A DNA stretch of 57,168 nt from Thermovirgaceae bacterium (GTDB taxonomy: Bacteria; Synergistota; Synergistia; Synergistales; Thermovirgaceae): assembly GCA_030656095.1 (NCBI GenBank), contig JAUSOU010000038.1, forward strand, positions 1-57,168, written 5' to 3'. A program made the translations under genes and the position numbers. Under the pieces are notes generated by a model. It was not told where the DNA came from, searched no databases, and saw only the letters and a list, made by a program, of their open reading frames with translations. This document shows, one piece after another, positions 19,294 through 29,207 of this stretch (its first letter is position 1; every line of letters starts with the position of its first letter).

Positions 19294-22200
19294 CAGTCCC
19301 AGTCCTCAAGCCTGACTCCGACTACCTGGGAGAGACCCGGCTCAGCCATTGTGACTCCGTACATAAGGTCCGCCCTCTCCATCGTTGCCCGCCTGTGGGT
19401 CATGCATATCAGCTGCATGGACTTGGAGTACTCCCTGGCAAGATCCGAGAAGCGCCGGAGGTTGACCTCATCGAGCGACGAATCGACCTCATCCAGAACC
19501 GCCAGCGGAACTCCCGCCACCTCCATCGCGGCGAAGAGAAGGGAAATCGCCGAGAGCGACTGCTCCCCGCCCGACAGTTGCGCCAGGTGCTGGGGGCGTT
19601 TCCCGGGGGGGCGCGCGATTACATCGACCCCCGTGTCCCAGGCCAGACCTTCGTCAGCCAACTTCAGATGGGCCTCGCCGCCGCCGAAGAGTCTCTGGAA
19701 GAGCGAACAGAAGCGCTTGTCTATCTTTTTGAGCGAGGTTGAAAACAGCGCTCCGGCCTGCCTGTCGGTCTCCTCTATCAGCCTCCTCAGTTCGTCAATG
19801 CCTCCTCCGACATCACGGAGCTGTTCTCCAAGAAATGAAAGCCTCTCTGTAAGGGATGTATCCTCCGATAAAACCCCGATATCGACATCTCCGACCTCTC
19901 TCAGGCCCTTTTCCATCTCCCTGACTCTGCGGCGGATCCTGTCGTGATCCCTCGTGTCGACATTCCCGTTTCCCGGATAGGGAAATCGCTCCTCCCACAT
20001 GTCCACGGATTCGGATATCTCCGCCTCTGCCGATTCCGCGCGGTGGTGCGCCTGGCGGATCTTTTCGACAAGTGACTCCAGTCGCCCGGCCGAGGATGCC
20101 GACCTCTCCATGACCCTGTTCTGGACAGAGAGAGCCGCCGAATACCTCTTCTCGAGAGACTCGAGCCTCGATGCTGCCCTCCCAAGGTTCTTCCAGATCC
20201 CGAAGTAGTCATTGCCCAGTTTTTTCAGCCGCTCCAGCGTCAGCGCCGCCGAGGATGAAGCCTCGGCGAGGCCCTTTTCCAGCGAGGAGATGCGATCGAG
20301 CGCCCTCTTCTTCTCCTCCCCGATCATTGAAAGCATGCGGTCCGCGGTTCCGAGCCGCTCCGCCGCAAGATCGGCCCGCGACCTTCGCTCCTCCAGCACC
20401 TTGACCAGGGAGACCTCAAGCGCTGTATCCACTCTCTCCTGTACGCGATCGCGCAGTTCGTCCAGCTTCGTTATCCCCGCCAGCTGCTCCTTTCCGCAGG
20501 AGGAAAGTTCCGAGAGGATTTTTCTGATCCGCTCTCTCGCATGACCTGCCTCTCTGCCTGCTGCCGCAGCCTCCGAGACGAGAACACGGGCCTCTTCCTC
20601 GCGGCGCTTCCTCTCCTCGAAGATGCGCCGGGACTCCTCGGAGGCCTCTCTTTCCTCCGCCTGCAGAAGAGATATCTCCTTCTCGAGTCTATTCTGTTCT
20701 CCGCGAATACGGTCCGCCGCTGTCTCTTTTCCGGCGAGGAGCCGCTTCATCTCCAGAGCGCCGGGCGCCTTGGCCGCCTTACCGCCGCTTATGGTTCCTC
20801 CGGGCTGGAAGACATCTCCGTCAAGCGTGACGATCGGCCCCCTGAAACCCTCCCTTGCGAGATCGCGTCCGACTTCGAATGACCTGACGACAAGGAGATC
20901 CCCGAGGACATGGAGCACACAGCTCTCCCACTCCTTTTCCATCCCCACAAGATCGGCGGCGAGGCCGACTATGCCCTCGCGCTCCATGGATAAGCCCTGG
21001 GCGGGCTGTCGCTTTTTCGAACTCTCAAAGGGGAGGAAGGTGGCCCTCCCGGCAGATTTCGATTTGAGGTGCCCGATGCAGCGTCCTGCCTCTTCGATAT
21101 CCCTTACGAGGAGAAGGAACTGCCTGGCCCCGAGGAAAGACTCCATGGCCGTCGTAAGCTCCTCGGGGCAGGTGATCACGTCCACCAGAGGTCTGGGAGA
21201 GGCTTCAAGCCGCCCCAGCCGGACCGCTGCCAGAAGATGTTGGACCGGGGAGGGGTAAACCCGCGAAAAAACGGTCTCGCGGAGGGATTCGGCCTCTCCC
21301 TCTACGGCGGAAAGATCCCTGAGCAGAGCCTGTTTTGCGGCCGCAGCCTGTTGATAGGATGCATACGCACCCCTATGCTTCTGTCCGGCCTCAGACTCCT
21401 CCCGGCGGATCGAAGAGAGCAGGACTTCAAGGTCCTCAAGAGCCCTTCCGGCTTCCTTCTCCTTTGCCACGACACGGGAGAGGCTCCCTGATGCCTCAAG
21501 AACCGCCCTTCCGAGGCTGCTCCCCCTTGCGCGGGCTCCCTCGAGACCGGCCTCACAGGCGGCGACCTCTTCCCTGAATGCCCTGATGCGGTCTGAATGC
21601 TCCTCGACCGATCTTTGATAGGCCTCCCACTTCTCACTTTCCGCATTGAAAGCCCCGGCCGCCGTCTTTTCCTCTTCGGCAGCCCTCTTGAAATCAGCCT
21701 CAGCGCCTTCGCGCCTGGAATCGATCTCGCCGAAACGATCCTTCTCGATCGACAGGTCTTTCGAGAACTCCCTCTTCCTTTCGATGGTGCCGCGCAAGAC
21801 AGCCCCCAGCGAAAAGAGTTCGCGCCTCGCCTCTCCAATATGTCTCCCCTGGGAGGAGACGGATTCAAGAGCCTCCCCGCGGTCGCGGGCCAGGTTCTGG
21901 ATCCTGACCCCCTCGTCCGCGACGGCCCTGCGCCACCCCGAGGCCCAGAGCCGGGCCGTTCCCCTCCGGTCTTCGATCAGAACGATCTCCTGCCGTATGG
22001 CATCGTGGATAGCCTCGGCCCTTGCCCTCCGGATCCAGTAGAGCAGGCTCCGCTCCCTTTCGAGAACGTCCATTATCGCCTTGGCCTGTCTTGCCCTGAT
22101 CACGGAATCGGCAATGGTCTCTTTCCTGATCTGCAGTTCTGATCTGAGGGTCATCAGCCTCTGCATCTCCAACGATGCCGCATCGAGACGCTGGTTGGCC

Positions 22201-22706
22201 TCCTCGCGCTGTCTCCTGTAAAGATCTATCCCGAAGATCGATTCCAGGTGGGTACGACGCTGCAACGGTCTCTGCTGGATGACATCAGAGACCTCCCCCT
22301 GGCTTATGAATGCGAAGCGGTCCCCTTCGAGATGCCACTCCCGCTTGATCGCATCCAGATCGGCAAGCCTCACCTTACTGCCGTCGACTGCTATCGTGCT
22401 TCCGTCTTCCTGTGAATACCTTCTCCTCAGCCCGCAGACCCTGTCCCCGTCGCGAAGGTGGACCAGCACCTCCGATGATGTCGCTGGAGGAAGGCTTATG
22501 CTCCCCTGAAAGAGCAGGTCCTGCTGCCTCACTATCCGGAGTCTTCCCGGATGGCCGTCCCCAAGGGCCCAGCGCAGGGCATCGAGAATGTTGCTCTTCC
22601 CGCTGCCGTTGGGACCCACCACTGCGGTGAAATTCCTGGAAAGGGCGATCTCGTGGCTGCCACCGAAACTCTTGAACCCCTTAAGATGGATCCGTCCGAT
22701 GAACAA
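19293..22706 (-). CDS. smc: Chromosome segregation ATPase SMC
   Basis: Walker A GPNGSGKSNILDALRWAL; signature LSGGEQSLSAISLLFA; Walker B LAVLDEVDSSLDEVN; long coiled coil with hinge. Confidence 0.93.
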   Translation of the reverse strand: MFIGRIHLKGFKSFGGSHEIALSRNFTAVVGPNGSGKSNILDALRWALGDGHPGRLRIVRQQDLLFQGSISLPPATSSEVLVHLRDGDRVCGLRRRYSQEDGSTIAVDGSKVRLADLDAIKREWHLEGDRFAFISQGEVSDVIQQRPLQRRTHLESIFGIDLYRRQREEANQRLDAASLEMQRLMTLRSELQIRKETIADSVIRARQAKAIMDVLERERSLLYWIRRARAEAIHDAIRQEIVLIEDRRGTARLWASGWRRAVADEGVRIQNLARDRGEALESVSSQGRHIGEARRELFSLGAVLRGTIERKREFSKDLSIEKDRFGEIDSRREGAEADFKRAAEEEKTAAGAFNAESEKWEAYQRSVEEHSDRIRAFREEVAACEAGLEGARARGSSLGRAVLEASGSLSRVVAKEKEAGRALEDLEVLLSSIRREESEAGQKHRGAYASYQQAAAAKQALLRDLSAVEGEAESLRETVFSRVYPSPVQHLLAAVRLGRLEASPRPLVDVITCPEELTTAMESFLGARQFLLLVRDIEEAGRCIGHLKSKSAGRATFLPFESSKKRQPAQGLSMEREGIVGLAADLVGMEKEWESCVLHVLGDLLVVRSFEVGRDLAREGFRGPIVTLDGDVFQPGGTISGGKAAKAPGALEMKRLLAGKETAADRIRGEQNRLEKEISLLQAEEREASEESRRIFEERKRREEEARVLVSEAAAAGREAGHARERIRKILSELSSCGKEQLAGITKLDELRDRVQERVDTALEVSLVKVLEERRSRADLAAERLGTADRMLSMIGEEKKRALDRISSLEKGLAEASSSAALTLERLKKLGNDYFGIWKNLGRAASRLESLEKRYSAALSVQNRVMERSASSAGRLESLVEKIRQAHHRAESAEAEISESVDMWEERFPYPGNGNVDTRDHDRIRRRVREMEKGLREVGDVDIGVLSEDTSLTERLSFLGEQLRDVGGGIDELRRLIEETDRQAGALFSTSLKKIDKRFCSLFQRLFGGGEAHLKLADEGLAWDTGVDVIARPPGKRPQHLAQLSGGEQSLSAISLLFAAMEVAGVPLAVLDEVDSSLDEVNLRRFSDLAREYSKSMQLICMTHRRATMERADLMYGVTMAEPGLSQVVGVRLEDWD

Positions 22707-24177
22707 CGCTCCCCGCCCCCCTTTGCTCCAGAAGCGCTATCCGGTGCTCGGCCTGCTCGACAGTACCCTGTGTTTCCAGCCTGAACTTTTCCCAGGGCGA
22801 ATCGAAAACCTCCCTCAAAAAGATGCGGATACCGAACTCCTCTTCCCACAACGGGAGAAAACTTTCGCTGATGAACGCTGCCGCCGCAGGGTGGATTTCA
22901 ATCAGGAGAGCCTCGGGGCTGCCCGAAAAAACAACCTTCCTGATGAAGCGCTTCAGATCCAGCGCTATCGTCTCCTCCCGCGCCACAACACCCGTCCCGC
23001 CGCAGAAGGGGCACCCCCTTGTAAAAGTCGAACGGATATCCGAACGGGCCCTTTTGCGGGTCAGTTCGACCAGACCAAGCGGTGTTACCCCGAAGACCCT
23101 GGCCTTGCAGCGGTCCCCCCTGAAGAGGGCCCTGAGTGTTTCTATGAGTTTCTGCTGGTCCCCTTCATCGTCCATATCGATGAAATCGATGACCACAATT
23201 CCGCCCAGAGCCCTCAGCCTGAGTTGGCGGGCGATCTCGCGGGCGGATTCAAGGTTGGTCCGGAGAATCGTGCTCCTGGGGTCACCGTCGCCTGTGAACT
23301 TGCCCGTATTGACGTCGATCACCGTGAGGGCCTCTGTCTGGTCGATCACAAGGTAGGCGCCTGAATCAAGCCAGACCTTTCTGTTGAGCGCGGTCTCAAG
23401 GTCCTTTTCGATCCCGTAGTACTCGAACAGCGGGATACTGCTACTGTGGAGAGTGACCTCCGGCGTTACCCCGTTGCGGGAAAACCTTCCAAGGCTCGAC
23501 AGAATGTTTGCGTACTCTTCCTCACTGTCGACTATGATCTCTTCAACGGACCCGTTCGGCTCGTCCCGGAGGATCCTTCCAACGAGGCCCAGGTCCTGGT
23601 AGATAAGGCATGGCGCATTCTGCTCCCCGGCCAGCCTCCGGATTTCATTCCAGAGATTCAGAAGAGATTCGAGATCCTCTTCAAGAACGTCCTGATCCAC
23701 CCCTTCGGCGGCAGTCCTGACGATGATCCCAGCCTCCTGGGGGCGGATCCTTCTGGCGAACGCCCTGAGGCGCTCACGCTCCTCCTCGGATATCCGCCTC
23801 GAGACCCCGGTCTCGTGCCCTCCCGTGACGAGTACCAAAAATCTCCCCGGGATGGATATCCTCGCGGTGACCCTGGCTCCCTTTCCCTTTCTTGCGGTCT
23901 TGGTGACCTGGACCAGGATCTCCGAGTTCTGCATGACTTCGATACCCTTCGCGTCCTCCAGGTAGAGGAAGGCGTTGCGCCCGTCGCCAAGGTTGAGGAA
24001 TGCGGAATTCATGCCGGGAATCACCTTGTCGACCCTGGCCTTGTATATTTCGCCGCTTCTCTGGCGGTCCCACATCCGTTCGACGAATATCTCGTTGAGC
24101 CGGCCGCCCTCGACTATGGCGACCCTCGTCTCCTCAGCGTCTATGACGTTGGCGAATATCTTCCTGTCTGCGCTCAC
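22681..24177 (-). CDS. rng: Ribonuclease E/G family protein (RNase G)
   Basis: IFANVIDAEETRVAIVEGGRLNEIFVER...GEIYKARVDKVIPGMNSAFLNLGDGRNAFL...ALGGIVVIDFIDMDDEGDQQKL. Confidence 0.95.
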   Translation of the reverse strand: MSADRKIFANVIDAEETRVAIVEGGRLNEIFVERMWDRQRSGEIYKARVDKVIPGMNSAFLNLGDGRNAFLYLEDAKGIEVMQNSEILVQVTKTARKGKGARVTARISIPGRFLVLVTGGHETGVSRRISEEERERLRAFARRIRPQEAGIIVRTAAEGVDQDVLEEDLESLLNLWNEIRRLAGEQNAPCLIYQDLGLVGRILRDEPNGSVEEIIVDSEEEYANILSSLGRFSRNGVTPEVTLHSSSIPLFEYYGIEKDLETALNRKVWLDSGAYLVIDQTEALTVIDVNTGKFTGDGDPRSTILRTNLESAREIARQLRLRALGGIVVIDFIDMDDEGDQQKLIETLRALFRGDRCKARVFGVTPLGLVELTRKRARSDIRSTFTRGCPFCGGTGVVAREETIALDLKRFIRKVVFSGSPEALLIEIHPAAAAFISESFLPLWEEEFGIRIFLREVFDSPWEKFRLETQGTVEQAEHRIALLEQRGAGSVVHRTDPS

Positions 24178-24795
24178 CTAAAAACCCTCACCCTCACATA
24201 AAAGGGGCCTGACGCACTTTCCCGTCCATGTACCCACTGCCAGCCTCGCCACAAGGAGATCCTTCCATGCATGGATCAATCCTTCTGATACGAGTATCTT
24301 CACGACGGTTCCGGCTCCGATCTGCCCCGGAGAACCCACGGCGAGGTCGACCCATCGCTGCCCCGCTAAAATGGAAAGAGTCTCCGGAACGGGGATCCAA
24401 CCCCCGGAAATCATATCCCTGATCCTGGAATGGGAATCTTCTTCCCTTAAAAATATCCGGTAGAACGCGGCTTCACACTCGTCGTTCAGTTTTGGCCTGC
24501 CGTCGACAACACCAGCCCTCAGGATTTGAACACCCTTGGGGAGCGCGGCGTTGAGATAAGGGATCATGGATTCACTCCATCGTTCCAGCCATACCTCAAG
24601 AGGCTCCTCCATGGCCGGAACGCCGACAGGCAGTGCGGGCCCAAGGCTGATCTTCGGATGAGGCGCCAGCCCCCGGGTCTGCTCGATATCCGCCCCGATC
24701 CTTCGAAGAGACCGGCAGAACAGGGGGGGCATCTCAACATGGGGAACAAAACAGGTCCGTCCTCTTTTGGAGAAGACCATCCGCACCCTGGCCAT
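24178..24795 (-). CDS. TIGR03936/DUF2344-type protein, radical SAM-linked
   Basis: MARVRMVFSKRGRTCFVPHVEMPPLFCRSLRRIGADIEQTRGLAPHPKISLGPALPVGVPAMEEPLEVWL; start trimmed to ATG 24795. Confidence 0.85.
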   Translation of the reverse strand: MARVRMVFSKRGRTCFVPHVEMPPLFCRSLRRIGADIEQTRGLAPHPKISLGPALPVGVPAMEEPLEVWLERWSESMIPYLNAALPKGVQILRAGVVDGRPKLNDECEAAFYRIFLREEDSHSRIRDMISGGWIPVPETLSILAGQRWVDLAVGSPGQIGAGTVVKILVSEGLIHAWKDLLVARLAVGTWTGKCVRPLLCEGEGF

Positions 24796-24796
24796 T

Positions 24797-26584
24797 TCAG
24801 GGCTCCAGGGCGGGACATCCGCCCTCGTGCCAGCCGCAGAGGCCGCACTTCCCGTCACGGCAGTCGGGCGTCAGTGTTCCCGAGAGCGCCCTCTCCCTCT
24901 CCGCCAGCAGGAACTTCCGGGAGACCCCCGTGTCGATAATCTCCCATGGGAAAGGCTCATCGGCCCCTCTCTCGCGGATCGTGTACTGCAGGGGGTCGAT
25001 TCCGCATGCTTCGAAGGCGTCCATCCATATTCCCATGCTGAAGCATTCGCTCCAGCCGTCGAAACGCGCACCCCTTCGCCAGGCTTCCTCGATCACGGCA
25101 GCCAGCCGGCTGTCGCCCCGGGCGAAAACCCCCTCGAGGAAGGTCTGGGAAGGTTCATGGTAGTTGAGCGAGAGCCCCGTCTGCCGGGCCATTCTCTTGA
25201 GGGAGCCTCCCTTTTCCGCAAGCTCATCGATCGATGCCTGCGCCTCCCACTGGAAGGGCGTGTGGGGTTTGGGGACGAACCCCGCTACGGATACGCTGAT
25301 CTTCGTTTTTCTCCCGTATCTTTTGCCCTTGGCGCGTGCCATCAGAGCGAGCTCGATTATCGCTTCGATGTCCTCACGGGTTTCGGTCGGCAGCCCCATC
25401 ATGAAGTAAAGCTTCATCCTCTCCCAGCCCCTGGAGAATACATCCTCGAAGACGGTCTCGATGTCCAGTTCGGTTATCCCCTTGTTGATGACGTCGCGAA
25501 GCCTCTGTGTACCGGCCTCCGGGGCGAAGGTCAGACCGCCCCTTCCGAGCGTCTCCATCTGGTCGGCCAGCGCGACTGAAAATCCGTCCATGCGAAGGCT
25601 GGGTAGCGACAGTTTTATGTTCTTTGCGGCGAGTTCCGGGGCAAGCGCCCTGATGACCTTTTCTATTCCGGTGTAGTCGCAGGATGCAAGCGAAACAAGA
25701 CCCAGCTCCTCGTAACCGGACTTTTCGAGGAGCTCTTTCGCAATTGCGGCGACCCTTTCGGGAGATCTTTCGCGAACGGGACGAGAGACCATCCCGGCCT
25801 GGCAGAAGCGACAGCCCCTCGTACACCCGCGAAAGACTTCCACTCCCGCCCGGTCGTGAATTATCCCCCCTGAAGGAACTATCATCCCGGCAGGATAAAA
25901 ACCGTTGTCGAGATCCATCAGGACACGCCTTTTGACAGGCCGTTTCCCCTGGACCGAAGGAACGTAAAAACCCTCGATACTGGCCAGGGCATGGAGGAAA
26001 TCATCTCTGCCCGCGCCCCCGTGACCATTGTATGCGGCGATAAGATCCGGAAGCAGAAGCTCCCCGTCTCCGGCACAGAAGACATCGATGAACGGGGCTA
26101 GCGGTTCCGGCGCCAGCGCCCCGGGGCCTCCGGCCGCCACGATGGGGTCGTGGTCACTTCTCTGGGAGGACCGAAGCGGAACGCCTCCGAGATCGAGCAT
26201 TGTCAGGATGTTCGTCGATGTGAGTTCGTACTGGAGCGTAAAGCCGAGTATGCCGAATGATGATAGAGGGCTGCCGGATTCGAGTGAACAGAGCGGCATG
26301 CTCCACTCCCTCAGAAGAGCCTCCGCATCTGGCCAGGGGCAGTAGGCTCTCTCTACCCTCGTCCCGGGGATGCCTGAAGCAAGGTCGTAGAGAAGCTGAA
26401 AGCCGAGGTAGCTCATCCCCACTTCGTAGACGTCGGGAAAAGCGAGGCAGATCGAGACCTTTTCCTCTTTCCGGGGGATAAGACCATCGGCTCCCCACTC
26501 CCCCCCCGCATACCTTGAGGGGTGCTTCACGGAACAGAGAAACTGCCACATCGGGTCTTCCAGCTCTTCGAAGAGAAAGGACAT
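24797..26584 (-). CDS. TIGR03960-type B12-binding-domain radical SAM protein
   Basis: Radical SAM motif CTRGCRFCQAGMVSRPVRERS; adjacent to the DUF2344 gene; C-terminal CRDGKCGLCGWHEGGC. Confidence 0.88.
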   Translation of the reverse strand: MSFLFEELEDPMWQFLCSVKHPSRYAGGEWGADGLIPRKEEKVSICLAFPDVYEVGMSYLGFQLLYDLASGIPGTRVERAYCPWPDAEALLREWSMPLCSLESGSPLSSFGILGFTLQYELTSTNILTMLDLGGVPLRSSQRSDHDPIVAAGGPGALAPEPLAPFIDVFCAGDGELLLPDLIAAYNGHGGAGRDDFLHALASIEGFYVPSVQGKRPVKRRVLMDLDNGFYPAGMIVPSGGIIHDRAGVEVFRGCTRGCRFCQAGMVSRPVRERSPERVAAIAKELLEKSGYEELGLVSLASCDYTGIEKVIRALAPELAAKNIKLSLPSLRMDGFSVALADQMETLGRGGLTFAPEAGTQRLRDVINKGITELDIETVFEDVFSRGWERMKLYFMMGLPTETREDIEAIIELALMARAKGKRYGRKTKISVSVAGFVPKPHTPFQWEAQASIDELAEKGGSLKRMARQTGLSLNYHEPSQTFLEGVFARGDSRLAAVIEEAWRRGARFDGWSECFSMGIWMDAFEACGIDPLQYTIRERGADEPFPWEIIDTGVSRKFLLAERERALSGTLTPDCRDGKCGLCGWHEGGCPALEP

Positions 26585-26607
26585 TCAGCAAATCCTCCGT
26601 TCCAGTA

Positions 26608-27723
26608 TCAATCGTAGTGCTGTCTGGCCGCAACATGGACGCTCTGGACAAGCCCCAGCGCTGCACCTAAAGAGACAAGGGAACTGCCTCCGTAGCTGAC
26701 GAAAGGAAGCGCCAGGCCTGTGACCGGAGCTATCCCCACGCTCATGGCTATGTTCTCGAAGACCTGGAACCAGATCCAGGCCGAAATCGCCGCGACGATG
26801 ATCTGCCCTCTTTCGTCGCCGGACCTGAGCGCGGTGCGTACCATTCTCCAGAGAATGACAGCGAAAAGCGCAAGCACGATAACGGCGCCCACAAAGCCGA
26901 ACTCCTCGGAAAAAACGCTGAAGATGAAGTCAGTGTGAGGTTCCGGCAGGAAGTGCAGTTTGCTCTGCGACCCCTTCAGGAAACCCTTTCCCAGGATGCC
27001 TCCCGCTCCCACGGCTATCCTCGACTGGATTACATTGTAGCCCGCACCCAAAGGATCGAGTGAGGGGTTGATAAAAACCAGCATGCGGAGTTTCTGGTAC
27101 TCCTTGAGCATCGACCATCCCAGCGGGAGGGAGAACAGGACGGCGCCGGTCATGGAAAAGAGGTATTTTTTAGGAGTTCCCGCCGCCACAAGCGCCGCGA
27201 AGATCATGAAAGCGTAGACGGTGACAGTTCCGAGGTCGGGCTGAAGCAGCACCAGAATGGGCGCCAGTGATGACAGCAGTATAGCCCCGGAGATGTTCAT
27301 GATCCCTTTAGGGGGGTAACGGGTGAGGAACGAAGCCAGGAAGAGGGCCAGCGCCACCTTGACAGGCTCAGCCGGCTGAAGCCTCAATGCCCCGAAATCG
27401 AACCAGCTTTTTGCCCCCCTGGCGGTGTATCCCGCAACGAGAACTGCAACAAGCAGCAAAAGGGAGGCGGCATATATCCAGTAGGAATATTTCAGCACCC
27501 TCTCGTAACCGACGGAAAACGCCGCTACGAAAACAACTCCGCCCATGACCCCCCAGACCAGCTGCCGGAGCGCGAACTGAATGGCCACGTCACCCTTCCC
27601 GGCCACGGCGCTGTAGATAGAGAAAACGCCCACCAACAGAAGGGCCGCCGCAGAGCCGACGGCGATCCCGTCTATCTCCCTGAGCCTTGAAAGGTCCTCG
27701 CGCAGGGCGCCAGGACCCCTCAT
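26608..27723 (-). CDS. rodA: Rod shape-determining SEDS glycosyltransferase RodA
   Basis: SEDS family: GAKSWFDFGALRLQPAEPVKVALALFLA...GSQSKLHFLPEPHTDFIFSVFSEEFGFVGA...LPFVSYGGSSL. Confidence 0.95.
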   Translation of the reverse strand: MRGPGALREDLSRLREIDGIAVGSAAALLLVGVFSIYSAVAGKGDVAIQFALRQLVWGVMGGVVFVAAFSVGYERVLKYSYWIYAASLLLLVAVLVAGYTARGAKSWFDFGALRLQPAEPVKVALALFLASFLTRYPPKGIMNISGAILLSSLAPILVLLQPDLGTVTVYAFMIFAALVAAGTPKKYLFSMTGAVLFSLPLGWSMLKEYQKLRMLVFINPSLDPLGAGYNVIQSRIAVGAGGILGKGFLKGSQSKLHFLPEPHTDFIFSVFSEEFGFVGAVIVLALFAVILWRMVRTALRSGDERGQIIVAAISAWIWFQVFENIAMSVGIAPVTGLALPFVSYGGSSLVSLGAALGLVQSVHVAARQHYD

Positions 27724-27995
27724 CTATCGCCGTCCCTGAAGCGCTGTCTTTTTACCTCCAGGACGGGTATGCTGGCGACGAGGGCAACGGAGTTGCCGTC
27801 CCTCTCCAGCTCAAGTTCTATGCCGTCCTCGGATATCACCATATAGTCGCTTATCACACGGATAAGATCCTCCCGGAGCCTCTCCAGCGTTTCGGGGGAT
27901 ATGTCCGCCCTGTCATGGATAAGGACAAGCTGGAGTCTCTTCCTTGCTGACTGTCTGGAGCTTTCACCCTGGAAGAACCTGTTCAGGAAACCCAT
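27720..27995 (-). CDS. minE: Cell division topological specificity factor MinE
   Basis: MGFLNRFFQGESSRQSARKRLQLVLIHDRADISPETLERLREDLIRVISDYMVI; ATGA overlap with rodA. Confidence 0.92.
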   Translation of the reverse strand: MGFLNRFFQGESSRQSARKRLQLVLIHDRADISPETLERLREDLIRVISDYMVISEDGIELELERDGNSVALVASIPVLEVKRQRFRDGDR

Positions 27996-27998
27996 GGC

Positions 27999-28814
27999 CT
28001 ACCCCCTTCCTCCCTGGCGGCCGAACATTTTCTTCAAGCCTGCCAAGAGGCCCTTTTCGTCAAGTGATCCCGGATCCGGAAGCGGTATATCCCGTCCCAG
28101 GATACGGCCGGCGATGTTCTCAAAAGCTCTGGCCGCAGGAGATGGGGAACCAAGGGTCAAGGGTTCGCCCCTGTTTGTCGAGATTACCACGTTGTCATCC
28201 TCCGGAATAATCCCCAGGATGCTGACCGCCAGGATATCGCTCACGTCGGAGACCCCGAGCATTTTGCCGCTGCGGATCATCGCCGGTCGCACCCTGTTAA
28301 CCACCAGGGCGATGGATTTTTTTTCGCCGGATTCAAGGAGCCCGATAATCCGGTCCGCGTCCCTGACGGATGATACGTCGGGGGTTACGACCACGAGCGC
28401 CTCGTCCGCTCCGGCGGCCGCGTTGCGGAAACCGGATTCGATCCCCGCCGGGCTGTCTATGATGACAAAATCATACTTCCCTCTAAGGGAATCGCAGAGT
28501 TCCTTCATCTGCTTTGAATTTACCGCTTCCTTCGTCCTTGTCTGGGCCGCGGGAAGCAGGAAAAGGTTTTCGATCCGCCTGTCGCGTACAAGTGCCTGCT
28601 GCAGCTTGCATGCCTCCTCGATGACATCCACGACATTGAAGACGATACGGTTCTCAAGCCCCATCACGACATCGAGGTTGCGGAGCCCTATATCCGCGTC
28701 TATTGCAACGACACTGTATCCCTCCGTGGCAAGCCGGGCGGAAAGATTGGCGGTTACCGTGGTCTTCCCGACTCCCCCTTTGCCGGATGTCACTACAATG
28801 ATCCGGGTATCCAT
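27999..28814 (-). CDS. minD: Septum site-determining ATPase MinD
   Basis: MDTRIIVVTSGKGGVGKTTVTANLSARLATEGYSVVAIDADIGLRNLDVVMGLENRIVFNVVDVIE. Confidence 0.97.
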   Translation of the reverse strand: MDTRIIVVTSGKGGVGKTTVTANLSARLATEGYSVVAIDADIGLRNLDVVMGLENRIVFNVVDVIEEACKLQQALVRDRRIENLFLLPAAQTRTKEAVNSKQMKELCDSLRGKYDFVIIDSPAGIESGFRNAAAGADEALVVVTPDVSSVRDADRIIGLLESGEKKSIALVVNRVRPAMIRSGKMLGVSDVSDILAVSILGIIPEDDNVVISTNRGEPLTLGSPSPAARAFENIAGRILGRDIPLPDPGSLDEKGLLAGLKKMFGRQGGRG

Positions 28815-28969
28815 TCCAGATTCCTCCGTTTCCTCTAATGCGTCTATATATTTGAAACTTGCGGGCCGGAAGCGTCAGGGACTTGCGCCATGTCTTTCCC
28901 TCTCACTTGTAACCTCTACGTAACCATTCTGTTTCCCTTGGGCGGGCTTTGGCCGTCAGTTGCCTCCAG

Positions 28970-29207
28970 GGTTTTGATCTGACATTTTACGATTCACGAT
29001 TTACGGCCTTTCCCAGTTACAAGATCCCAGCCCTGGCGGGACTGGGACAGAGTGTCCGACGCTCTTTTCGGGTAGGCCTACAAAGTGCCCGCCGTATTTC
29101 GGCAGGGTACGAGTCACGGCTCCAGTTTTTGTGGTTTCCGAGTCACGAGTTACAAAGTGCCCGGCGTTCTTTGCCAGGGTACGAGTCACGGTTTTGCCAT
29201 TCGCCAT
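28970..29207. repeat. Structured intergenic repeat cluster between minC and minD
   Basis: Heptamers TTTACGA/TTCACGA/TTTACGG at 28986-29106; hairpin at 29025-29047; two 41-bp direct copies at 29079-29119 and 29151-29191 (36/41 identical, 72-bp spacing); GAATGGC x2 next to the minC stop. Confidence 0.85.

Noticed and set aside
29001-29207. 68-aa minus-strand ORF starting right after the minC stop (VTRTLAKNAGHFVTRD...VTRTLPKYGGHFVGLP)
   Set aside because: It is a translation of the intergenic repeat: the 72-bp spacing happens to be divisible by 3. The base changes preserve hairpins better than they suggest protein constraint. Not excluded entirely; ribosome profiling would decide
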